64,000 nucleotides of DNA from Rahnella sikkimica (GCF_002951615.1 NZ_CP019062.1:3658001-3722000); one strand, 5' to 3'; shown: positions 24,622 to 35,960, counted from the stretch's first letter. Program-made: numbers and translations. Notes: generated by a model from the sequence alone, not told the origin.

Positions 24622-26034
24622 TTATTCCATGCCGAGTTCTTTCAGTTTACGGGTCAGGGTATTTCGCCCCCAGCCCAATAAACGTGCTGCTTCCTGTTTG
24701 TGTCCCTGAGTATGACGAAGAGCCGTGGTCAGCAGCGTGCGCTCCATTTCCGGCTGTGCTTCTGACAACAGATTTTGATGACCGGAACGCAGGGCGCGAT
24801 CGGCCCATTGTGCCAGCAGCGTTGCCCAGCTGTCCGGAAGGCTTTGACCGCCCGTTTCCGGTGCTGTCGTTTCAAACAGTTCGCTCGGTAAATCCTGAAT
24901 TAACACTTCCTGACCGGCGGCCATAACGGTTAACCAGCGGCAGGTGTTTTCCAACTGGCGCACGTTGCCTTGCCACGGCAGACGCGTCAGCGCCGTTTCG
25001 GTTTCAGGATGAAGATTTTTGGCTTCCACACCCAGCTCTTTCGCCGCAACTTGCAGGAAATAACGTGCCAGACGCGGAATATCTTCACGACGTTCACGCA
25101 GCGGAGGCAGGTGGACGCGGATTACGTTCAGACGATGGAATAAATCCTCACGGAATTTGCCTTCCTGAACGCGTAACTCCAGATTCTGGTGGGTGGCCGC
25201 AATGATACGGACATCCACTTTCACCGGTGCGTAGCCGCCAACCCGATAGAACTGCCCGTCAGCCAGCACGCGCAGCAGGCGGGTTTGAACATCAAGCGGC
25301 ATATCACCGATCTCATCGAGGAACAGCGTGCCGTTATCGGCCTGCTCAAAACGTCCCTGGCGGATGGTATTCGCCCCGGTAAATGCGCCTTTCTCGTGTC
25401 CGAATAATTCGGACTCAATCAGGTCTTTCGGGATCGCCGCCATATTCAGCGCGATAAACGGCGCTTTGGCGCGCGGGCTGTGTCGGTGTAAGGCATGGGC
25501 GACCAGCTCTTTACCGGTACCGGATTCCCCGTTAATCAGCACGCTGATTGAAGAACGCGATAACCGGCCAATAATGCGGAAAACATCCTGCATTGCTGGC
25601 GCTTCACCAATAATATCTGCCGTCGGGCCGCTGGCCGGCTGGGTGCGTGCCGGTTGCTGTTGTTCCTGATAATGACTGATCGCACGTTCGACCAGCGCAA
25701 CCGCTTCGTCGATGTCGAACGGTTTTGGCAGATAATCAAATGCACCTTGCTGATAGGCGCTGACCGCCGCATCCAGATCGGAATGCGCTGTCATTATGAT
25801 GACCGGAAGCATCGGATGGCGTTGTTTAATCTGTTTTAACAGCGCTAAACCGTCCATGCCGGGCATACGGATATCTGATAACAAAACGTCAGGGGTTTGA
25901 GTCGCAATGGCATCAAGCACTTCATTGCCGCTGTCAAACGTGGTGCAGGTTAAACCGGCTCCAGTGAGCGCGCGTTCAAGTACCCAGCGGATGGAGCTAT
26001 CGTCATCGACGATCCAGACTATCCCTCGTTGCAT
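24622..26034 (-). CDS. glnG: Nitrogen regulatory response regulator NtrC
   Basis: NtrC activates sigma-54 promoters under nitrogen limitation. The 470 aa protein has a receiver domain with phospho-acceptor Asp in LLSDIRMPGMDGL (about residue 54), an AAA+ domain with Walker A GESGTGKE and the sigma-54 contact loop GAFTGA, and a C-terminal Fis-type helix-turn-helix (QEAARLLGWGRNTLTRKL). The start is the ATG at 26034 (MQRGIVWIVDDDSS), as in E. coli; the frame open to 26124 would add 30 residues overlapping glnL. It is the last gene of glnALG. Confidence 0.96.
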   Translation of the reverse strand: MQRGIVWIVDDDSSIRWVLERALTGAGLTCTTFDSGNEVLDAIATQTPDVLLSDIRMPGMDGLALLKQIKQRHPMLPVIIMTAHSDLDAAVSAYQQGAFDYLPKPFDIDEAVALVERAISHYQEQQQPARTQPASGPTADIIGEAPAMQDVFRIIGRLSRSSISVLINGESGTGKELVAHALHRHSPRAKAPFIALNMAAIPKDLIESELFGHEKGAFTGANTIRQGRFEQADNGTLFLDEIGDMPLDVQTRLLRVLADGQFYRVGGYAPVKVDVRIIAATHQNLELRVQEGKFREDLFHRLNVIRVHLPPLRERREDIPRLARYFLQVAAKELGVEAKNLHPETETALTRLPWQGNVRQLENTCRWLTVMAAGQEVLIQDLPSELFETTAPETGGQSLPDSWATLLAQWADRALRSGHQNLLSEAQPEMERTLLTTALRHTQGHKQEAARLLGWGRNTLTRKLKELGME

Positions 26035-26041
26035 AATAACC

Positions 26042-27091
26042 TCACTGGCGAATAGGCAGGAAAACCGAGAATTCGGTGTGTCCTGGCCAACTGTTAAATT
26101 CAACTTTACCCGAATGCTGATCAATCAAACTGCGTGCGATGGACAGGCCCAAACCGGTGCCCCCTTCGCGGCCACTGACCATGGGGTAAAAAAGGGTGTC
26201 CTGCAAATGCGCCGGTACGCCGGGGCCGTCATCTTCAATATCGATACGGGCCACCAGGCGATAACGCACGCCGTGTAACGTAATCTGGAAAGCAGTGCGC
26301 GTGCGCAACGTAATTGTGCCGCCTTCTTCCCCGAGCGCCTGCAATGCGTTACGGGTGATGTTTAACAAAATCTGTTCTATCTGATCCGGATCGTGCGCCA
26401 GCTCCGGCAGGCTCGGGTCATAGTCCCGCACCAATTGCACGTTATCCGGCTTTTCCATCGATACCAGCTGGCAAACGCGTTCGGCAACCTGATGAATACT
26501 TTGTGTGACGTGCTGGCTAGGGCGTTGTGGCCCCAGCAGGCGATCAACCAGATTACGCAGACGATCAGCCTGCTCGATAATGACTTTGGTGTATTCCAGC
26601 AGAGCCGGGTCGGGCAACGCTCGGGATAACAACTGGGCAGCACCGCGCAGCCCGCCGAGCGGGTTTTTAATTTCATGGGCGAGGCCGCGGATCAAATCAC
26701 GCGCGGCAACCTGTTGAGCATGCTGCAGTTGTTCCTGGCTCAGACGTCGCTGGTTATCCATCGGCGCGAGTTCGACCAGAATGAAACCTTCGGGCAGCAT
26801 CTGCGCGGTCAGTGAAAGCACATGCGCACGGCCATCCACAACTAAGGTCACTTCGCTGTCTGTAAAGCCCTGTCCGGCGGTCAGACTTTCACGCATTAAT
26901 TCGATGTTGAGCGAAAAATATCCCACCAGTTCCGGCAAAGGGGTGCCAAAGAGTTTGCGGGAACTTTGCGCCAGTAACTGCTGAGCGGCCGGATTGGCAT
27001 AATGCACAGCCAAATCGTCGTCCAACAACAGAATGCTGTTGATTAAGGAATTCAGGATCTGCCCAGCATCGGGCAGCTTGCCAGTTGCCAT
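26042..27091 (-). CDS. glnL: Nitrogen sensor histidine kinase/phosphatase NtrB
   Basis: NtrB phosphorylates or dephosphorylates NtrC under control of the PII protein. An N-terminal PAS domain is followed by the H-box [12 protein letters not shown] with the phosphorylated His (about residue 139) and an ATPase domain with DNGPG-type (EDDGPGVP) and GGTGLGLS motifs. The ATG at 27091 gives 349 aa as in E. coli and has gggag 8 bases upstream; an in-frame extension to 27121 is less likely. glnG follows 7 bases later. Confidence 0.95.
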   Translation of the reverse strand: MATGKLPDAGQILNSLINSILLLDDDLAVHYANPAAQQLLAQSSRKLFGTPLPELVGYFSLNIELMRESLTAGQGFTDSEVTLVVDGRAHVLSLTAQMLPEGFILVELAPMDNQRRLSQEQLQHAQQVAARDLIRGLAHEIKNPLGGLRGAAQLLSRALPDPALLEYTKVIIEQADRLRNLVDRLLGPQRPSQHVTQSIHQVAERVCQLVSMEKPDNVQLVRDYDPSLPELAHDPDQIEQILLNITRNALQALGEEGGTITLRTRTAFQITLHGVRYRLVARIDIEDDGPGVPAHLQDTLFYPMVSGREGGTGLGLSIARSLIDQHSGKVEFNSWPGHTEFSVFLPIRQ

Positions 27092-27179
27092 ACCGCAGTC
27101 TCCCGCACCTGATGGGTGCATTTTATCTCGCTACCCGGCGAAATCACGGGCCAGAGGGGTTAAGCAGGAAAGAGTGTGG

Positions 27180-27330
27180 AGAAAAAAGCCCATCCGGAGA
27201 TGGGCTGAAAGTTTCCACGGCAACAAATAAAATCGTCTTACTTGATTCTGACGCTGAAGGCTTTCTTACCACCAGGCCTTCAGTCGGGTATTACGCTCAG
27301 CGCCAGACAAATGGCAGGCGCTGAGTTCAG
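27180..27330 (-). ncRNA. Possible GlnZ-type sRNA from the glnA 3' UTR
   Basis: Reading on the minus strand after the glnA stop, a first hairpin (ctcagcgcctgcc with ggcgctgag, 27297-27326) is followed by about 90 unstructured bases and a strong terminator at 27180-27206 (gcccatc and gatgggc plus a T run). E. coli releases the Hfq-bound sRNA GlnZ from this position. That layout and the terminator are visible; processing and conservation of the seed are not shown. The terminator also explains the drop in expression between glnA and glnL. Confidence 0.4.
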
Positions 27331-27344
27331 GGTTTAATCAGAAA

Positions 27345-28754
27345 TTAAACGCTGTAGTACAGTTCGAACTCAACCGGGTGTGGAGTCATACGCACACGGT
27401 CCATTTCTTCTTTACGCAGACCGATATAAGCATCGATAGCGTCATCAGTGAACACGCCGCCACGGGTCAGGAACTCGCGGTCTTCGTTCAGTGCGTTCAG
27501 TGCTTCTTCCAGTGAACCTGCAACTTTTGGAATTTCTGCTTCTTCTTCCGGTGGCAGGTCATACAGGTTTTTATCCATCGCGTCGCCAGGGTGGATCTTA
27601 TTGATGATACCGTCCAGGCCGGCCATCATCAGTGCAGCAAACGCCAGGTATGGGTTAGCCGCTGGATCAGGGAAGCGTGCTTCGATACGCATTGCTTTAG
27701 GGCTGGATACGTGTGGAATACGGATAGACGCAGAACGGTTACGCGCAGAATACGCCAGCATTACGGGTGCTTCGTAGCCTGGAACCAAACGCTTGTAGGA
27801 GTTGGTTGTCGGGTTAGCGTAGGCGTTGATGGCTTTAGCGTGTTTGATGATACCGCCGATGTAGAACAGTGCCATTTCAGACAGGCCGCCGTACTTGTCG
27901 CCAGAGAACAGGTTGTTGCCGTTCTTGGACAGGGACATGTGGCAGTGCATACCGGAACCGTTATCGCCAAACATTGGTTTAGGCATGAAGGTCGCAGTTT
28001 TGCCAAATGCGTGAGCCACGTTGTGAACCACGTATTTGTAGATTTGGATTTCGTCAGCTTTTTTGGTCAGCGTGTTGAAGCGGGTTGCCACTTCGTTCTG
28101 GCCAGCAGTGGCGACTTCGTGGTGGTGAGCTTCAACAACCAGACCCATTTCTTCCATGGTCAGACACATGGTAGAACGCAGATCCTGGGAGGAGTCGACC
28201 GGAGGAACCGGGAAGTAACCGCCTTTAACTGCAGGACGGTGGCCTTTGTTGCCGCCTTCGTATTTGGTGCTTGAGTTCCATGCGCCTTCGATATCATCGA
28301 TAGCAACGTGGGAACCGGAGATGCTACTGCCGAAACGCACATCATCAAACAGGAAGAATTCTGGTTCTGGCCCGAACAGGACAGTGTCCGCGATACCGGA
28401 AGAGCGCAGGAAGTCTTCTGCACGTTTTGCGGTAGAGCGTGGGTCGCGGTCATAACCTTGCAGAGTGGTTGGCTCAAGGATATCGCAGCGAATGATCAGC
28501 GTGGTTTCTTCGTAGAATGGATCAAGAACAGCAGTGCTCGCATCTGGCATCAGAACCATGTCTGATTCGTTAATGCCTTTCCAGCCACCGATGGATGAAC
28601 CATCAAACATTTTGCCTTCTTCGAAGAAGTCAGCGCTTACCTGATGCGCTGGAATGGTGACGTGCTGTTCTTTACCCTTGGTGTCAGTGAAACGCAAATC
28701 TACGAATTTCACTTCATGCTCATTCAGCATCGTCAAAACGTGTTCAGCGGACAT
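27345..28754 (-). CDS. glnA: Glutamine synthetase, type I
   Basis: GlnA condenses ammonia and glutamate to glutamine as a dodecamer. The 469 aa protein has the N-terminal [12 protein letters not shown], metal-site region [13 protein letters not shown]-binding [12 protein letters not shown] and the adenylylation site in [10 protein letters not shown] with the modified Tyr near residue 398. This shows that it is of the adenylylation-controlled type. It heads the glnALG operon and is controlled by the sigma-54 promoter at 28939-28955. Confidence 0.98.
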   Translation of the reverse strand: MSAEHVLTMLNEHEVKFVDLRFTDTKGKEQHVTIPAHQVSADFFEEGKMFDGSSIGGWKGINESDMVLMPDASTAVLDPFYEETTLIIRCDILEPTTLQGYDRDPRSTAKRAEDFLRSSGIADTVLFGPEPEFFLFDDVRFGSSISGSHVAIDDIEGAWNSSTKYEGGNKGHRPAVKGGYFPVPPVDSSQDLRSTMCLTMEEMGLVVEAHHHEVATAGQNEVATRFNTLTKKADEIQIYKYVVHNVAHAFGKTATFMPKPMFGDNGSGMHCHMSLSKNGNNLFSGDKYGGLSEMALFYIGGIIKHAKAINAYANPTTNSYKRLVPGYEAPVMLAYSARNRSASIRIPHVSSPKAMRIEARFPDPAANPYLAFAALMMAGLDGIINKIHPGDAMDKNLYDLPPEEEAEIPKVAGSLEEALNALNEDREFLTRGGVFTDDAIDAYIGLRKEEMDRVRMTPHPVEFELYYSV

Positions 28755-28938
28755 ACTAGTTCTCCCGAATTTCTCATTATCGTCGTGGAACGAATAACCA
28801 TTTTTGGTCTTTAGTTGGAAATAACAGCTTTACTTGAACTGGCGTGTGGCCTAAACAGCACTATCATTTGACTGGTCAGACTCTTTTTCACCCTGTAAAA
28901 ACTTTTTACCCTAAAAAACTTTTACTCTAAAAAGTATT

Positions 28939-28955
28939 AGCGAAAACTGTGCCAA
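28939..28955 (-). promoter_or_regulatory. Sigma-54 promoter glnAp2
   Basis: Read on the minus strand, TTGGCACAGTTTTCGCT has GG and GC exactly 10 bases apart, the -24/-12 pattern, and differs in only one base from the E. coli glnAp2 core. It lies about 185 bp before the glnA start. Confidence 0.92.
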
Positions 28956-29028
28956 CTTTGAGAAAATGCAAACAACGCCATTTTACAGGGCTTTTGCACT
29001 CAATAAGTATGCACCATAACGGAATTTA

Positions 29029-29045
29029 TGCACTACAATGGTGCT
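29029..29045. promoter_or_regulatory. NtrC-binding site, promoter-proximal
   Basis: TGCACTACAATGGTGC matches the NtrC consensus TGCACC-N5-GGTGCA with one deviating base per arm. It lies about 100 bp upstream of the glnAp2 start site, the usual place for an enhancer. Confidence 0.8.
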
Positions 29046-29061
29046 AATCGTGAGATGCAAG

Positions 29062-29076
29062 GCACCAAAAAGGTGC
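29062..29076. promoter_or_regulatory. NtrC-binding site, distal high-affinity type
   Basis: GCACCAAAAAGGTGC is a perfect dyad of the NtrC consensus. Together with the site at 29029-29045 it forms the two-site enhancer typical of glnA. The centres are 32 bp apart (three helical turns), so two NtrC dimers can bind on the same face. Confidence 0.88.
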
Positions 29077-29227
29077 GTCATAATGGTTCAGTGGTTCTTT
29101 TGCACCGTGAAAGGGATCACAAAGTAGCCATCCACAAGTTGTTTCATCAAGATCCTTGTGATCTTGTTTAGAACCTCGCTTAATACGTGTACAATAGCGC
29201 GCTATTTCTAATGCCTGAGGCAAAGCT

Positions 29228-31051
29228 GTGATCGAAAATTTGCGTAACATCGCCATTATTGCCCACGTTGACCATGGTAAAACCACCCTGGTCGACAAGC
29301 TGCTGCAACAATCCGGTACTTTCGGAGAACGTGTAGAAGCCACCGAACGCGTAATGGACTCCAACGATTTGGAGAAAGAGCGTGGGATTACCATCCTCGC
29401 AAAAAACACCGCCATTAACTGGAAAGACTACCGCATCAACATCGTGGATACCCCAGGACACGCCGACTTCGGCGGTGAGGTTGAGCGCGTGATGTCAATG
29501 GTCGACTCGGTGCTGCTGGTAGTGGATGCAATGGATGGCCCAATGCCGCAAACCCGTTTCGTGACCAAAAAAGCATTCGCTAATGGTCTGAAGCCGATCG
29601 TGGTAATCAACAAAGTTGACCGCCCTGGCGCGCGTCCTGACTGGGTTGTTGATCAGGTCTTCGACCTGTTCGTAAACTTGGACGCCACTGACGAGCAACT
29701 CGATTTCCCAATTATCTATGCATCTGCACTGCTGGGTATTGCGGGTAACGACCATAACGATATGGCCGAAGACATGACCCCGCTGTACCAGGCAATTGTT
29801 GACCACGTATCTCCGCCACAAGTTGAGATGGAAGCACCTTTCCAGATGCAAATCTCTCAGCTGGACTACAACAACTATGTTGGCGTCATCGGCATCGGTC
29901 GTATCAAACGCGGTACTGTTAAACCTAACCAACAGATCACTGTGATCGACAGCGAAGGTAAAACACGTAACGGTAAAGTCGGTAAAGTTCTGACTCACAT
30001 GGGTCTTGAGCGTATCGAAGCGACCGTTGCTGAAGCTGGCGACATCATCGCAATCACCGGTTTGGGTGAGCTGAACATTTCCGACACTATCTGTGACCCG
30101 ACAAATGTTGAAGCACTGCCAGCGCTGAGCGTTGATGAACCAACGGTTACCATGTACTTCTGCGTTAACACCTCTCCGTTCTGTGGTAAAGAAGGTAAGT
30201 ATGTGACTTCACGTCAGATCCTTGACCGTCTGAACAAAGAACTGGTGCACAACGTTGCATTGCGTGTTGAAGAAACTGAAGATGCTGATGCATTCCGTGT
30301 TTCAGGCCGTGGTGAACTTCACCTGTCGGTTCTGATCGAAAACATGCGTCGCGAAGGTTTCGAGCTGGCGGTTTCCCGTCCTAAAGTAATCAACCGTAAA
30401 ATCGATGGCCGCATGCAAGAGCCATTCGAGAACGTGACACTGGATATCGAAGAGCAACACCAGGGTTCTGTAATGCAGGCCATGGGTGAGCGTAAAGGCG
30501 ATGTCAAAGACATGATCCCAGACGGCAAAGGTCGTATCCGTCTTGATTACCTGATCCCAGCACGTGGTCTGATCGGCTTCCGTACTGAATTCATGACCAT
30601 GACTTCAGGTACCGGTCTGCTGTACTCCACGTTCAGCCACTACGATGACGTCCGTCAGGGCGAAATCGGTCAGCGTCAGAACGGCGTTCTGATTTCCAAC
30701 GGTCAGGGTAAAGCAGTTGCGTTCGCACTGTTCAGCCTGCAAGACCGCGGTAAATTGTTCCTGGGCCACGGCGCAGAAGTGTATGAAGGCCAGATCATCG
30801 GTATTCACTCACGTTCTAACGACCTGACCGTGAACTGCCTGACCGGTAAGAAACTGACCAACATGCGTGCGTCCGGTACTGACGAAGCGACGACTCTGGT
30901 TCCTGCTATCAAAATGTCTCTGGAGCAAGCTCTGGAATTCATCGATGATGACGAACTGGTCGAAGTAACTCCGACGTCTGTACGTATTCGTAAACGTCAC
31001 CTGACCGAGAACGATCGTAAACGTGCAATGCGTGGTCCAAAAGAAGGTTAA
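29228..31051 (+). CDS. typA: Ribosome-associated GTPase TypA/BipA
   Basis: TypA is an EF-G-like translational GTPase that helps 50S assembly and stress adaptation. G1 AHVDHGKTT (about residues 12-20), G3 [10 protein letters not shown] and G4 NKVDRPGA are present, followed by domain II, two EF-G-like domains and the unique C-terminal domain ending in [13 protein letters not shown]. The start is a GTG at 29228 with tgagg 9 bases upstream; 607 aa equals the E. coli length. The gene is divergent from glnA. Confidence 0.97.
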   Translation: MIENLRNIAIIAHVDHGKTTLVDKLLQQSGTFGERVEATERVMDSNDLEKERGITILAKNTAINWKDYRINIVDTPGHADFGGEVERVMSMVDSVLLVVDAMDGPMPQTRFVTKKAFANGLKPIVVINKVDRPGARPDWVVDQVFDLFVNLDATDEQLDFPIIYASALLGIAGNDHNDMAEDMTPLYQAIVDHVSPPQVEMEAPFQMQISQLDYNNYVGVIGIGRIKRGTVKPNQQITVIDSEGKTRNGKVGKVLTHMGLERIEATVAEAGDIIAITGLGELNISDTICDPTNVEALPALSVDEPTVTMYFCVNTSPFCGKEGKYVTSRQILDRLNKELVHNVALRVEETEDADAFRVSGRGELHLSVLIENMRREGFELAVSRPKVINRKIDGRMQEPFENVTLDIEEQHQGSVMQAMGERKGDVKDMIPDGKGRIRLDYLIPARGLIGFRTEFMTMTSGTGLLYSTFSHYDDVRQGEIGQRQNGVLISNGQGKAVAFALFSLQDRGKLFLGHGAEVYEGQIIGIHSRSNDLTVNCLTGKKLTNMRASGTDEATTLVPAIKMSLEQALEFIDDDELVEVTPTSVRIRKRHLTENDRKRAMRGPKEG

Positions 31052-31079
31052 TCTTCTTTTACGCAAGCCGTTACACAGA

Positions 31080-31110
31080 AACAGGATGCCTTTGGTATCC
31101 TGTTTTTTTT
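31080..31110 (+). terminator. Terminator of typA
   Basis: aacaggatgcc and ggtatcctgtt form an 11 bp stem with one G-T pair, followed by eight T residues. Confidence 0.9.
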
Positions 31111-31214
31111 ATCTTTTTTTTCCAAACCTGCGCTAAACCCCACGCATCTGTCACTGTTCACCTGTACGTTTTACCGCTAAAGTTAAAAGTCATCTTTGAA
31201 ATCAGGAGCGTGCA

Positions 31215-31802
31215 ATGCTGTACATTTTTGATATGGGAAACGTCATTATTGATATTGATTTCAAACGTGTTCTTGGCGTGTGGAGCCATCTGAGCGGTAC
31301 GCCGCTGGCCACGCTGACTGAACGATTCTCAATGGGTGAGGTGTTCCAGAAGCACGAGCGTGGCGAAATCAGCGATGAACAGTTTGCCGCCGACTTATGC
31401 CACGAAATGGGCATTGCGCTCAGTTTCGAGCAGTTCAGCGCAGGCTGGCAAGCCATCTTCGTCGGGCTGCGGCCCGAGGTGATCACGGTATTCAAGAAGC
31501 TGCGCGAAGAAGGCCATCGTGTTGTCGTATTGTCGAATACCAACCGTCTGCATCTGGATTTCTGGCCGCATCACTATCCCGAAATTGAAGCCAATACCGA
31601 CGCAATGTACCTCTCGCAAAATTTGGGTATGCGTAAACCCGAGCCGGAAATTTTCCAGCACGTCCTTGAAAAAGAAGGTTTCAGTGCAGGCGAGGCGGTA
31701 TTTTTTGACGATGTGGTCGAAAATATTGAAGCCGCCCGCGCGGCCGGAATCGAAGCGGTATGGGTGGAAGACAATCAAACCGTACCCAAATACTTTTCCT
31801 GA
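31215..31802 (+). CDS. yihX: Alpha-D-glucose-1-phosphate phosphatase YihX
   Basis: YihX is a HAD-family phosphatase that in E. coli hydrolyses glucose 1-phosphate. HAD motif [12 protein letters not shown] (residues 5-15), motif [10 protein letters not shown] and the C-terminal acidic motif FFDDVVEN are intact in the 195 aa protein. It starts the yihX-yihY-dtd-fabY gene row and ends 11 bases before yihY. Confidence 0.93.
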   Translation: MLYIFDMGNVIIDIDFKRVLGVWSHLSGTPLATLTERFSMGEVFQKHERGEISDEQFAADLCHEMGIALSFEQFSAGWQAIFVGLRPEVITVFKKLREEGHRVVVLSNTNRLHLDFWPHHYPEIEANTDAMYLSQNLGMRKPEPEIFQHVLEKEGFSAGEAVFFDDVVENIEAARAAGIEAVWVEDNQTVPKYFS

Positions 31803-31813
31803 AGGATGAAAGG

Positions 31814-32692
31814 ATGCAAAAAAGGGCACTGAGCCACTACCCGAAATCATTGTGGAAATTTATCCGCCTGCTCTTAAAGCGCTCAGATAAAGATGGCCTG
31901 ACGCTTCTTGCAGGCCATTTAGCCTATGTCTCTTTGCTGTCACTGGTGCCGCTGATTGCGGTGGTCTTTTCATTATTTGCGCTGTTTCCGGTGTTTTCGG
32001 ACATCAGCGCGCAGCTCAAAACATTCATCTTTTCCAATTTTATGCCGGCAACCGGCAACGTCATCCAGCGTTATCTCGAACAGTTTGTCGCCAACTCCAG
32101 CAAAATGACGGCGGTGGGCACCTGTGGATTAATCGTCACCGCGCTGCTGCTGATCGCGTCCGTTGACAGCGTGCTGAACAAAATCTGGGACAGTAAAACC
32201 AAACGCCCGATCGTCTTCTCTTTTGCCGTTTACTGGATGGTGCTGACGCTCGGGCCGATCCTGCTGGTGGCGAGCGTGGCGGTCAGTTCATATCTTCTCT
32301 CGCTGAACTGGCTGAACATCAGCGGTGTACATTCCGTGATTGACCATTCCCTGCGGATCCTGCCGTTGCTGATTTCCTGGGTTTCCTTCTGGCTGCTTTA
32401 TCAGGTGGTGCCAACTGTCCGGGTTCCGTCAAAAGATGCGCTGGTCGGCGCGCTGGTTTCCGGTGCACTATTTGAATTGAGTAAAAAAATCTTCGCCCTG
32501 TACATTCAGCTTTTTCCGTCTTATCAGTTGATTTACGGTGTACTGGCGGTGATCCCCATTTTATTTCTTTGGGTCTATGTCAGCTGGTGTATCGTGCTTC
32601 TTGGTGCGGAAATCACCGTTACCCTTGGCGAGTTTCGCTCCCTGAGAAAATTGCAGTCTGCTCAGCAAGTAGCAGCAGAAAAATCAGTCTGA
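31814..32692 (+). CDS. yihY: Inner-membrane protein YihY (BrkB/YihY family)
   Basis: A 292 aa integral membrane protein with about six hydrophobic segments from residue 34 onward, belonging to the family once annotated as virulence factor BrkB or, wrongly, as RNase BN. Function is unknown. The ATG at 31814 follows gaaagga and matches E. coli YihY (290 aa); an upstream open frame overlaps yihX and is not used. Confidence 0.92.
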   Translation: MQKRALSHYPKSLWKFIRLLLKRSDKDGLTLLAGHLAYVSLLSLVPLIAVVFSLFALFPVFSDISAQLKTFIFSNFMPATGNVIQRYLEQFVANSSKMTAVGTCGLIVTALLLIASVDSVLNKIWDSKTKRPIVFSFAVYWMVLTLGPILLVASVAVSSYLLSLNWLNISGVHSVIDHSLRILPLLISWVSFWLLYQVVPTVRVPSKDALVGALVSGALFELSKKIFALYIQLFPSYQLIYGVLAVIPILFLWVYVSWCIVLLGAEITVTLGEFRSLRKLQSAQQVAAEKSV

Positions 32693-32701
32693 AGGATTTG
32701 T

Positions 32702-33139
32702 ATGATTGCGTTAATTCAGCGGGTATTGAATGCCAGCGTGACCATCGACGGAACCGTCTGTGGTGAAATCGGGCCAGGATTACTGGTTTTGCTGGGGGTT
32801 GAGCGCGGCGATGACGAACAAAAGGCCAAACGTCTTTGTGAACGGGTGATCGGGTACCGGATATTCGGTGACGAGAATGACAAAATGAACCTGAACGTCC
32901 GGCAGGCTGGCGGCAGTTTGCTGGTAGTTTCGCAGTTTACGCTGGCGGCGGACACCCAAAAGGGCATGCGTCCGGGCTTTTCTCAGGGTGCAGAGCCGCA
33001 GGAAGCCGACCGGTTGTATCAGTATTTTTGCGGGCAATGCCGTGAAAACGGCATTGCTACGGAAACGGGCCGTTTCGCCGCAGATATGAAAGTGGCACTG
33101 GTGAATGACGGGCCGGTGACCTTCTGGCTACAAGTCTGA
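32702..33139 (+). CDS. dtd: D-aminoacyl-tRNA deacylase
   Basis: Dtd removes D-amino acids (and Gly from tRNA-Ala) from mischarged tRNA. The 145 aa protein keeps the catalytic motif [12 protein letters not shown] (about residues 76-87) and the cross-subunit [12 protein letters not shown] with the Gly-cis-Pro site. It follows yihY after 9 bases. Confidence 0.96.
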   Translation: MIALIQRVLNASVTIDGTVCGEIGPGLLVLLGVERGDDEQKAKRLCERVIGYRIFGDENDKMNLNVRQAGGSLLVVSQFTLAADTQKGMRPGFSQGAEPQEADRLYQYFCGQCRENGIATETGRFAADMKVALVNDGPVTFWLQV

Positions 33140-33172
33140 ACGATAAGGCATAACGCCGGAGAGAAAGCATCT

Positions 33173-34105
33173 ATGTATCACCTGAGAGTACCGACGACCG
33201 AAAAAGAGCTGGCCGCCTATTACCGATTCCGCTGGGAAATGCTGCGCAAGCCGTTGCATCAGCCGGAAGGTTCAGAACGTGATGCCTACGATTCGATTGC
33301 GCATCACCAGATGGTTGTGGATGAAAACGGCGATCCGGTTGCGGTTGGCCGTTTATATATCAATGCCGATAACGAGGCTTCAATCCGATTTCTGGCCGTT
33401 GATACGAATGTGCAGGACAAAGGGCTGGGGACGCTGGTGGCGATGACGCTGGAGTCTGTCGCGCGGCAGGAAGGCGTGAAGCGTGTGGTGTGTAGCGCGC
33501 GTGAAGATGCCGTGGAATTCTTTGCCAAGCTGGGTTTTGTGAATCAGGGTGAAATCACCACGCCGCAAACGACGCCGGTTCGCCATTTCCTGATGATTAA
33601 ACCGGTCGAAACGCTGGACGATATTTTGCACCGCCCCGACTGGTGCGGTCAGTTGCAGCAGGCCTGGTACGATCATATCCCGTTGAGTGAAAAAATGGGG
33701 GTACGCATCAGCCAGTACACCGGGCAGCGATTCGTGACCACGATGCCGGAAACGGGCAATCAGAATCCTCATCACACGTTGTTCGCGGGCAGTTTGTTCT
33801 CGCTGGCCACGCTGACCGGCTGGGGACTCATCTGGTTATTGCTGCGTGAGCGCCATCTGGGCGGCACGATCGTGCTGGCCGATGCCCACATCCGCTACAG
33901 CACGCCGGTGACCGGCAGACCGCGTGCCATCGCCGATTTGGGCTCTGTCCGGGGTGACCTTGACCGGCTCGCTCGCGGACGTAAGGCGCGGGTGCAGCTT
34001 GAAGTGAATTTATACGGCGACGAAACTGACGGCGCCGTGTTTGAAGGCACTTATCTGGTTCTCCCGGCGGCGCCCGGCGCCCCGCTGGAACCTGAAATCA
34101 ACTGA
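33173..34105 (+). CDS. fabY: FabY/YiiD: GNAT plus thioesterase-fold protein of fatty acid initiation
   Basis: The 310 aa protein joins an N-terminal GNAT acetyltransferase-like domain (acetyl-CoA loop [15 protein letters not shown] near residues 82-96) and a C-terminal hotdog-like domain ([25 protein letters not shown]). In E. coli the homologue YiiD has been linked to an alternative start of fatty acid synthesis and to malonyl-ACP decarboxylation. E. coli YiiD carries about 16 extra N-terminal residues; here MYHLRVP is the plausible start. Co-transcription with dtd is likely, as in E. coli. Confidence 0.85.
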   Translation: MYHLRVPTTEKELAAYYRFRWEMLRKPLHQPEGSERDAYDSIAHHQMVVDENGDPVAVGRLYINADNEASIRFLAVDTNVQDKGLGTLVAMTLESVARQEGVKRVVCSAREDAVEFFAKLGFVNQGEITTPQTTPVRHFLMIKPVETLDDILHRPDWCGQLQQAWYDHIPLSEKMGVRISQYTGQRFVTTMPETGNQNPHHTLFAGSLFSLATLTGWGLIWLLLRERHLGGTIVLADAHIRYSTPVTGRPRAIADLGSVRGDLDRLARGRKARVQLEVNLYGDETDGAVFEGTYLVLPAAPGAPLEPEIN

Positions 34106-34124
34106 TTCGCTTCCCGTGAAAACC

Positions 34125-34152
34125 AAAAGGCACCGCGCAAACGGTGCCTTTT
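34125..34152. terminator. Bidirectional terminator between fabY and yicH
   Basis: aaaaggcaccg and cggtgcctttt pair around a 6-base loop between the two convergent genes; the A and T ends serve both strands. Confidence 0.88.
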
Positions 34153-34173
34153 GTCGTTCAGAAGCGAAATTGA

Positions 34174-35865
34174 TTATTGCGGTGCAGCGCCTGAGACCAG
34201 CCCGTTAACTATCTGCTGATTCACAATCTGCCCGTTGCTGCCAGTGACCTGCAAACTGCCTCTGAGCGTCGGTTTATAATCGACGTTGGCGGGCATCTGT
34301 CCCTGTAAATTGAGCTGCATATTGGCATTACCTTCCAGCGCCAGATGCGGCCATCCCCAGTTTTCCAGCTCGTTGGCGGGTACCGCACGACCGTTCAGTT
34401 TCACGGTGAAATGACGCTGTGGCTGCTGGTCTACCGTGGCCGTTGCCTCCAGTAAACCTTCTTTGGTGAAGGCGCTCAGCTCGGAAATATTCACCTGGCT
34501 GTCGTTCGCGTCCAGCGTTATGGAAGGGCGGCGAACATCATTGCGATTGAACGTGGCTTCACTGGCGTTGAGATTCAGTTTACCGCCCCAGACTCCCCAC
34601 TGATGGTCGCGCGCCAGCAACAAATTACTGCCCAAACCATCAAGCGCTGTGATCTGGAACGGGAACTGCGGGTTGATATCGATAATCAGGTTGCGGTTAG
34701 CGATGAACCGGCTGACGGAGATCTCGGAAAGAGAAGCCGGCAACGCCTGAAGCCAAAGCTGTTTCCAGTTCTGTGGCAGCGTATATTCCAGCCCGGCAAC
34801 AGAAAGCTCATCCAGTTGCAGGCGTTTGTTTGCGCGCAGCCAGTTCCCGGTGGTTCTCAGCAAGCTACGCTCCCAGCGTGCGGTGGCCTGCTTAATGGAA
34901 ATCCCCTGCGGGGAAAGGTCGAGGTTGATGATCGGATCCTGAATATGCAGATTCCCGTCAATCATGTCCGTCGCGTTCAGCGTAATTTCCCCGTCATCGC
35001 TTTGCCAGTCGCCTTTTTCCAGCGTCAGATCTTGTACCGAAAGGTCGACATCACTGAAAGCCCAGTCTGTTCCCTGCAAACGGGCATCAATCAGATCAAG
35101 ACGTTGAATAGTGACTTTGGGCAATGTCTGGAAATCATCAAAGAATGCCGAAAGCGTTTTTGATGTTTGCAGACGAACATTGCTCAGACGCAGATTCTCG
35201 ATATTCCAGCTACCGTCGGCGGCCTGCATCGCTTTACCGGTCAGTTGTCCGCGTGCCAGATCGCCGCCAAAATTACTCAGTGTCAGAGTCTTATTGTTGA
35301 TGTTGCCCTGAATCAGCACGTTTTCAGCGGGAAGTCCGTTCACGGTCAGGCTCGATGCGCTCAGCTGGAAATCAGCTTTATCACCTAAAAGCTGATTCGG
35401 TTTCGGCTGCCACGGAGAAATACCTGCGTTGATTTGCTGTCCCTGGATATCAAGGCCGGCGGTATTCCCGGTCAGCGCCATCTTGCTCAGTTGCAGCGTA
35501 TTGGCCTGGAAAGGCAGCTTGATGGCGGAAGGGTTTGCATTCAGGCGGCCATTGACCAGAACGACGTGATCGAAAAAGTAAGGGTCAGTAATCTGACGCC
35601 AGCTCAAATCGAGATCGACTTCTCCGGCATTCAGGATTTCAGGCTGATTTTTTTGCCCGAAAATGACATTCGTCAGCGTGACGCGGCCAGGCGTTGACCA
35701 GTTATGATCCAGCTTTTCTACCGAAAGCCGGTATTCGCTGTTATCGCTTATCCAGCGGCTGACCCAGCTGGCAGCCCAGCGGGTTTGTAATAGGACGTAG
35801 ACCAGCACGATCGCCAGCACCAGAAGTAAGGCGAACGTCAGCAAAATTTTACCGATAAATCTCAT
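34174..35865 (-). CDS. yicH: AsmA-family protein YicH
   Basis: YicH belongs to the AsmA-like family of bridge-type proteins linked to lipid transport across the envelope. An N-terminal membrane anchor (FIGKILLTFALLLVLAIVLV) is followed by a long beta-rich periplasmic part with AsmA-like segments such as VRRPSITLDANDSQVNISEL. The start at 35865 (MRFIGKILL) gives 563 aa against 569 in E. coli; the longer frame to 35937 adds 24 residues without similarity. It is transcribed after xanP, as in E. coli. Confidence 0.88.
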   Translation of the reverse strand: MRFIGKILLTFALLLVLAIVLVYVLLQTRWAASWVSRWISDNSEYRLSVEKLDHNWSTPGRVTLTNVIFGQKNQPEILNAGEVDLDLSWRQITDPYFFDHVVLVNGRLNANPSAIKLPFQANTLQLSKMALTGNTAGLDIQGQQINAGISPWQPKPNQLLGDKADFQLSASSLTVNGLPAENVLIQGNINNKTLTLSNFGGDLARGQLTGKAMQAADGSWNIENLRLSNVRLQTSKTLSAFFDDFQTLPKVTIQRLDLIDARLQGTDWAFSDVDLSVQDLTLEKGDWQSDDGEITLNATDMIDGNLHIQDPIINLDLSPQGISIKQATARWERSLLRTTGNWLRANKRLQLDELSVAGLEYTLPQNWKQLWLQALPASLSEISVSRFIANRNLIIDINPQFPFQITALDGLGSNLLLARDHQWGVWGGKLNLNASEATFNRNDVRRPSITLDANDSQVNISELSAFTKEGLLEATATVDQQPQRHFTVKLNGRAVPANELENWGWPHLALEGNANMQLNLQGQMPANVDYKPTLRGSLQVTGSNGQIVNQQIVNGLVSGAAPQ

Positions 35866-35960
35866 CGTCTGGAGCCCTGTAACGGGAAAAAGGAAAAAAG
35901 ATTCTTTGTTTATGCCGCAAACAGCGACTTTTCTCAACAGGTTAGCAGAAGGGAGACAAT

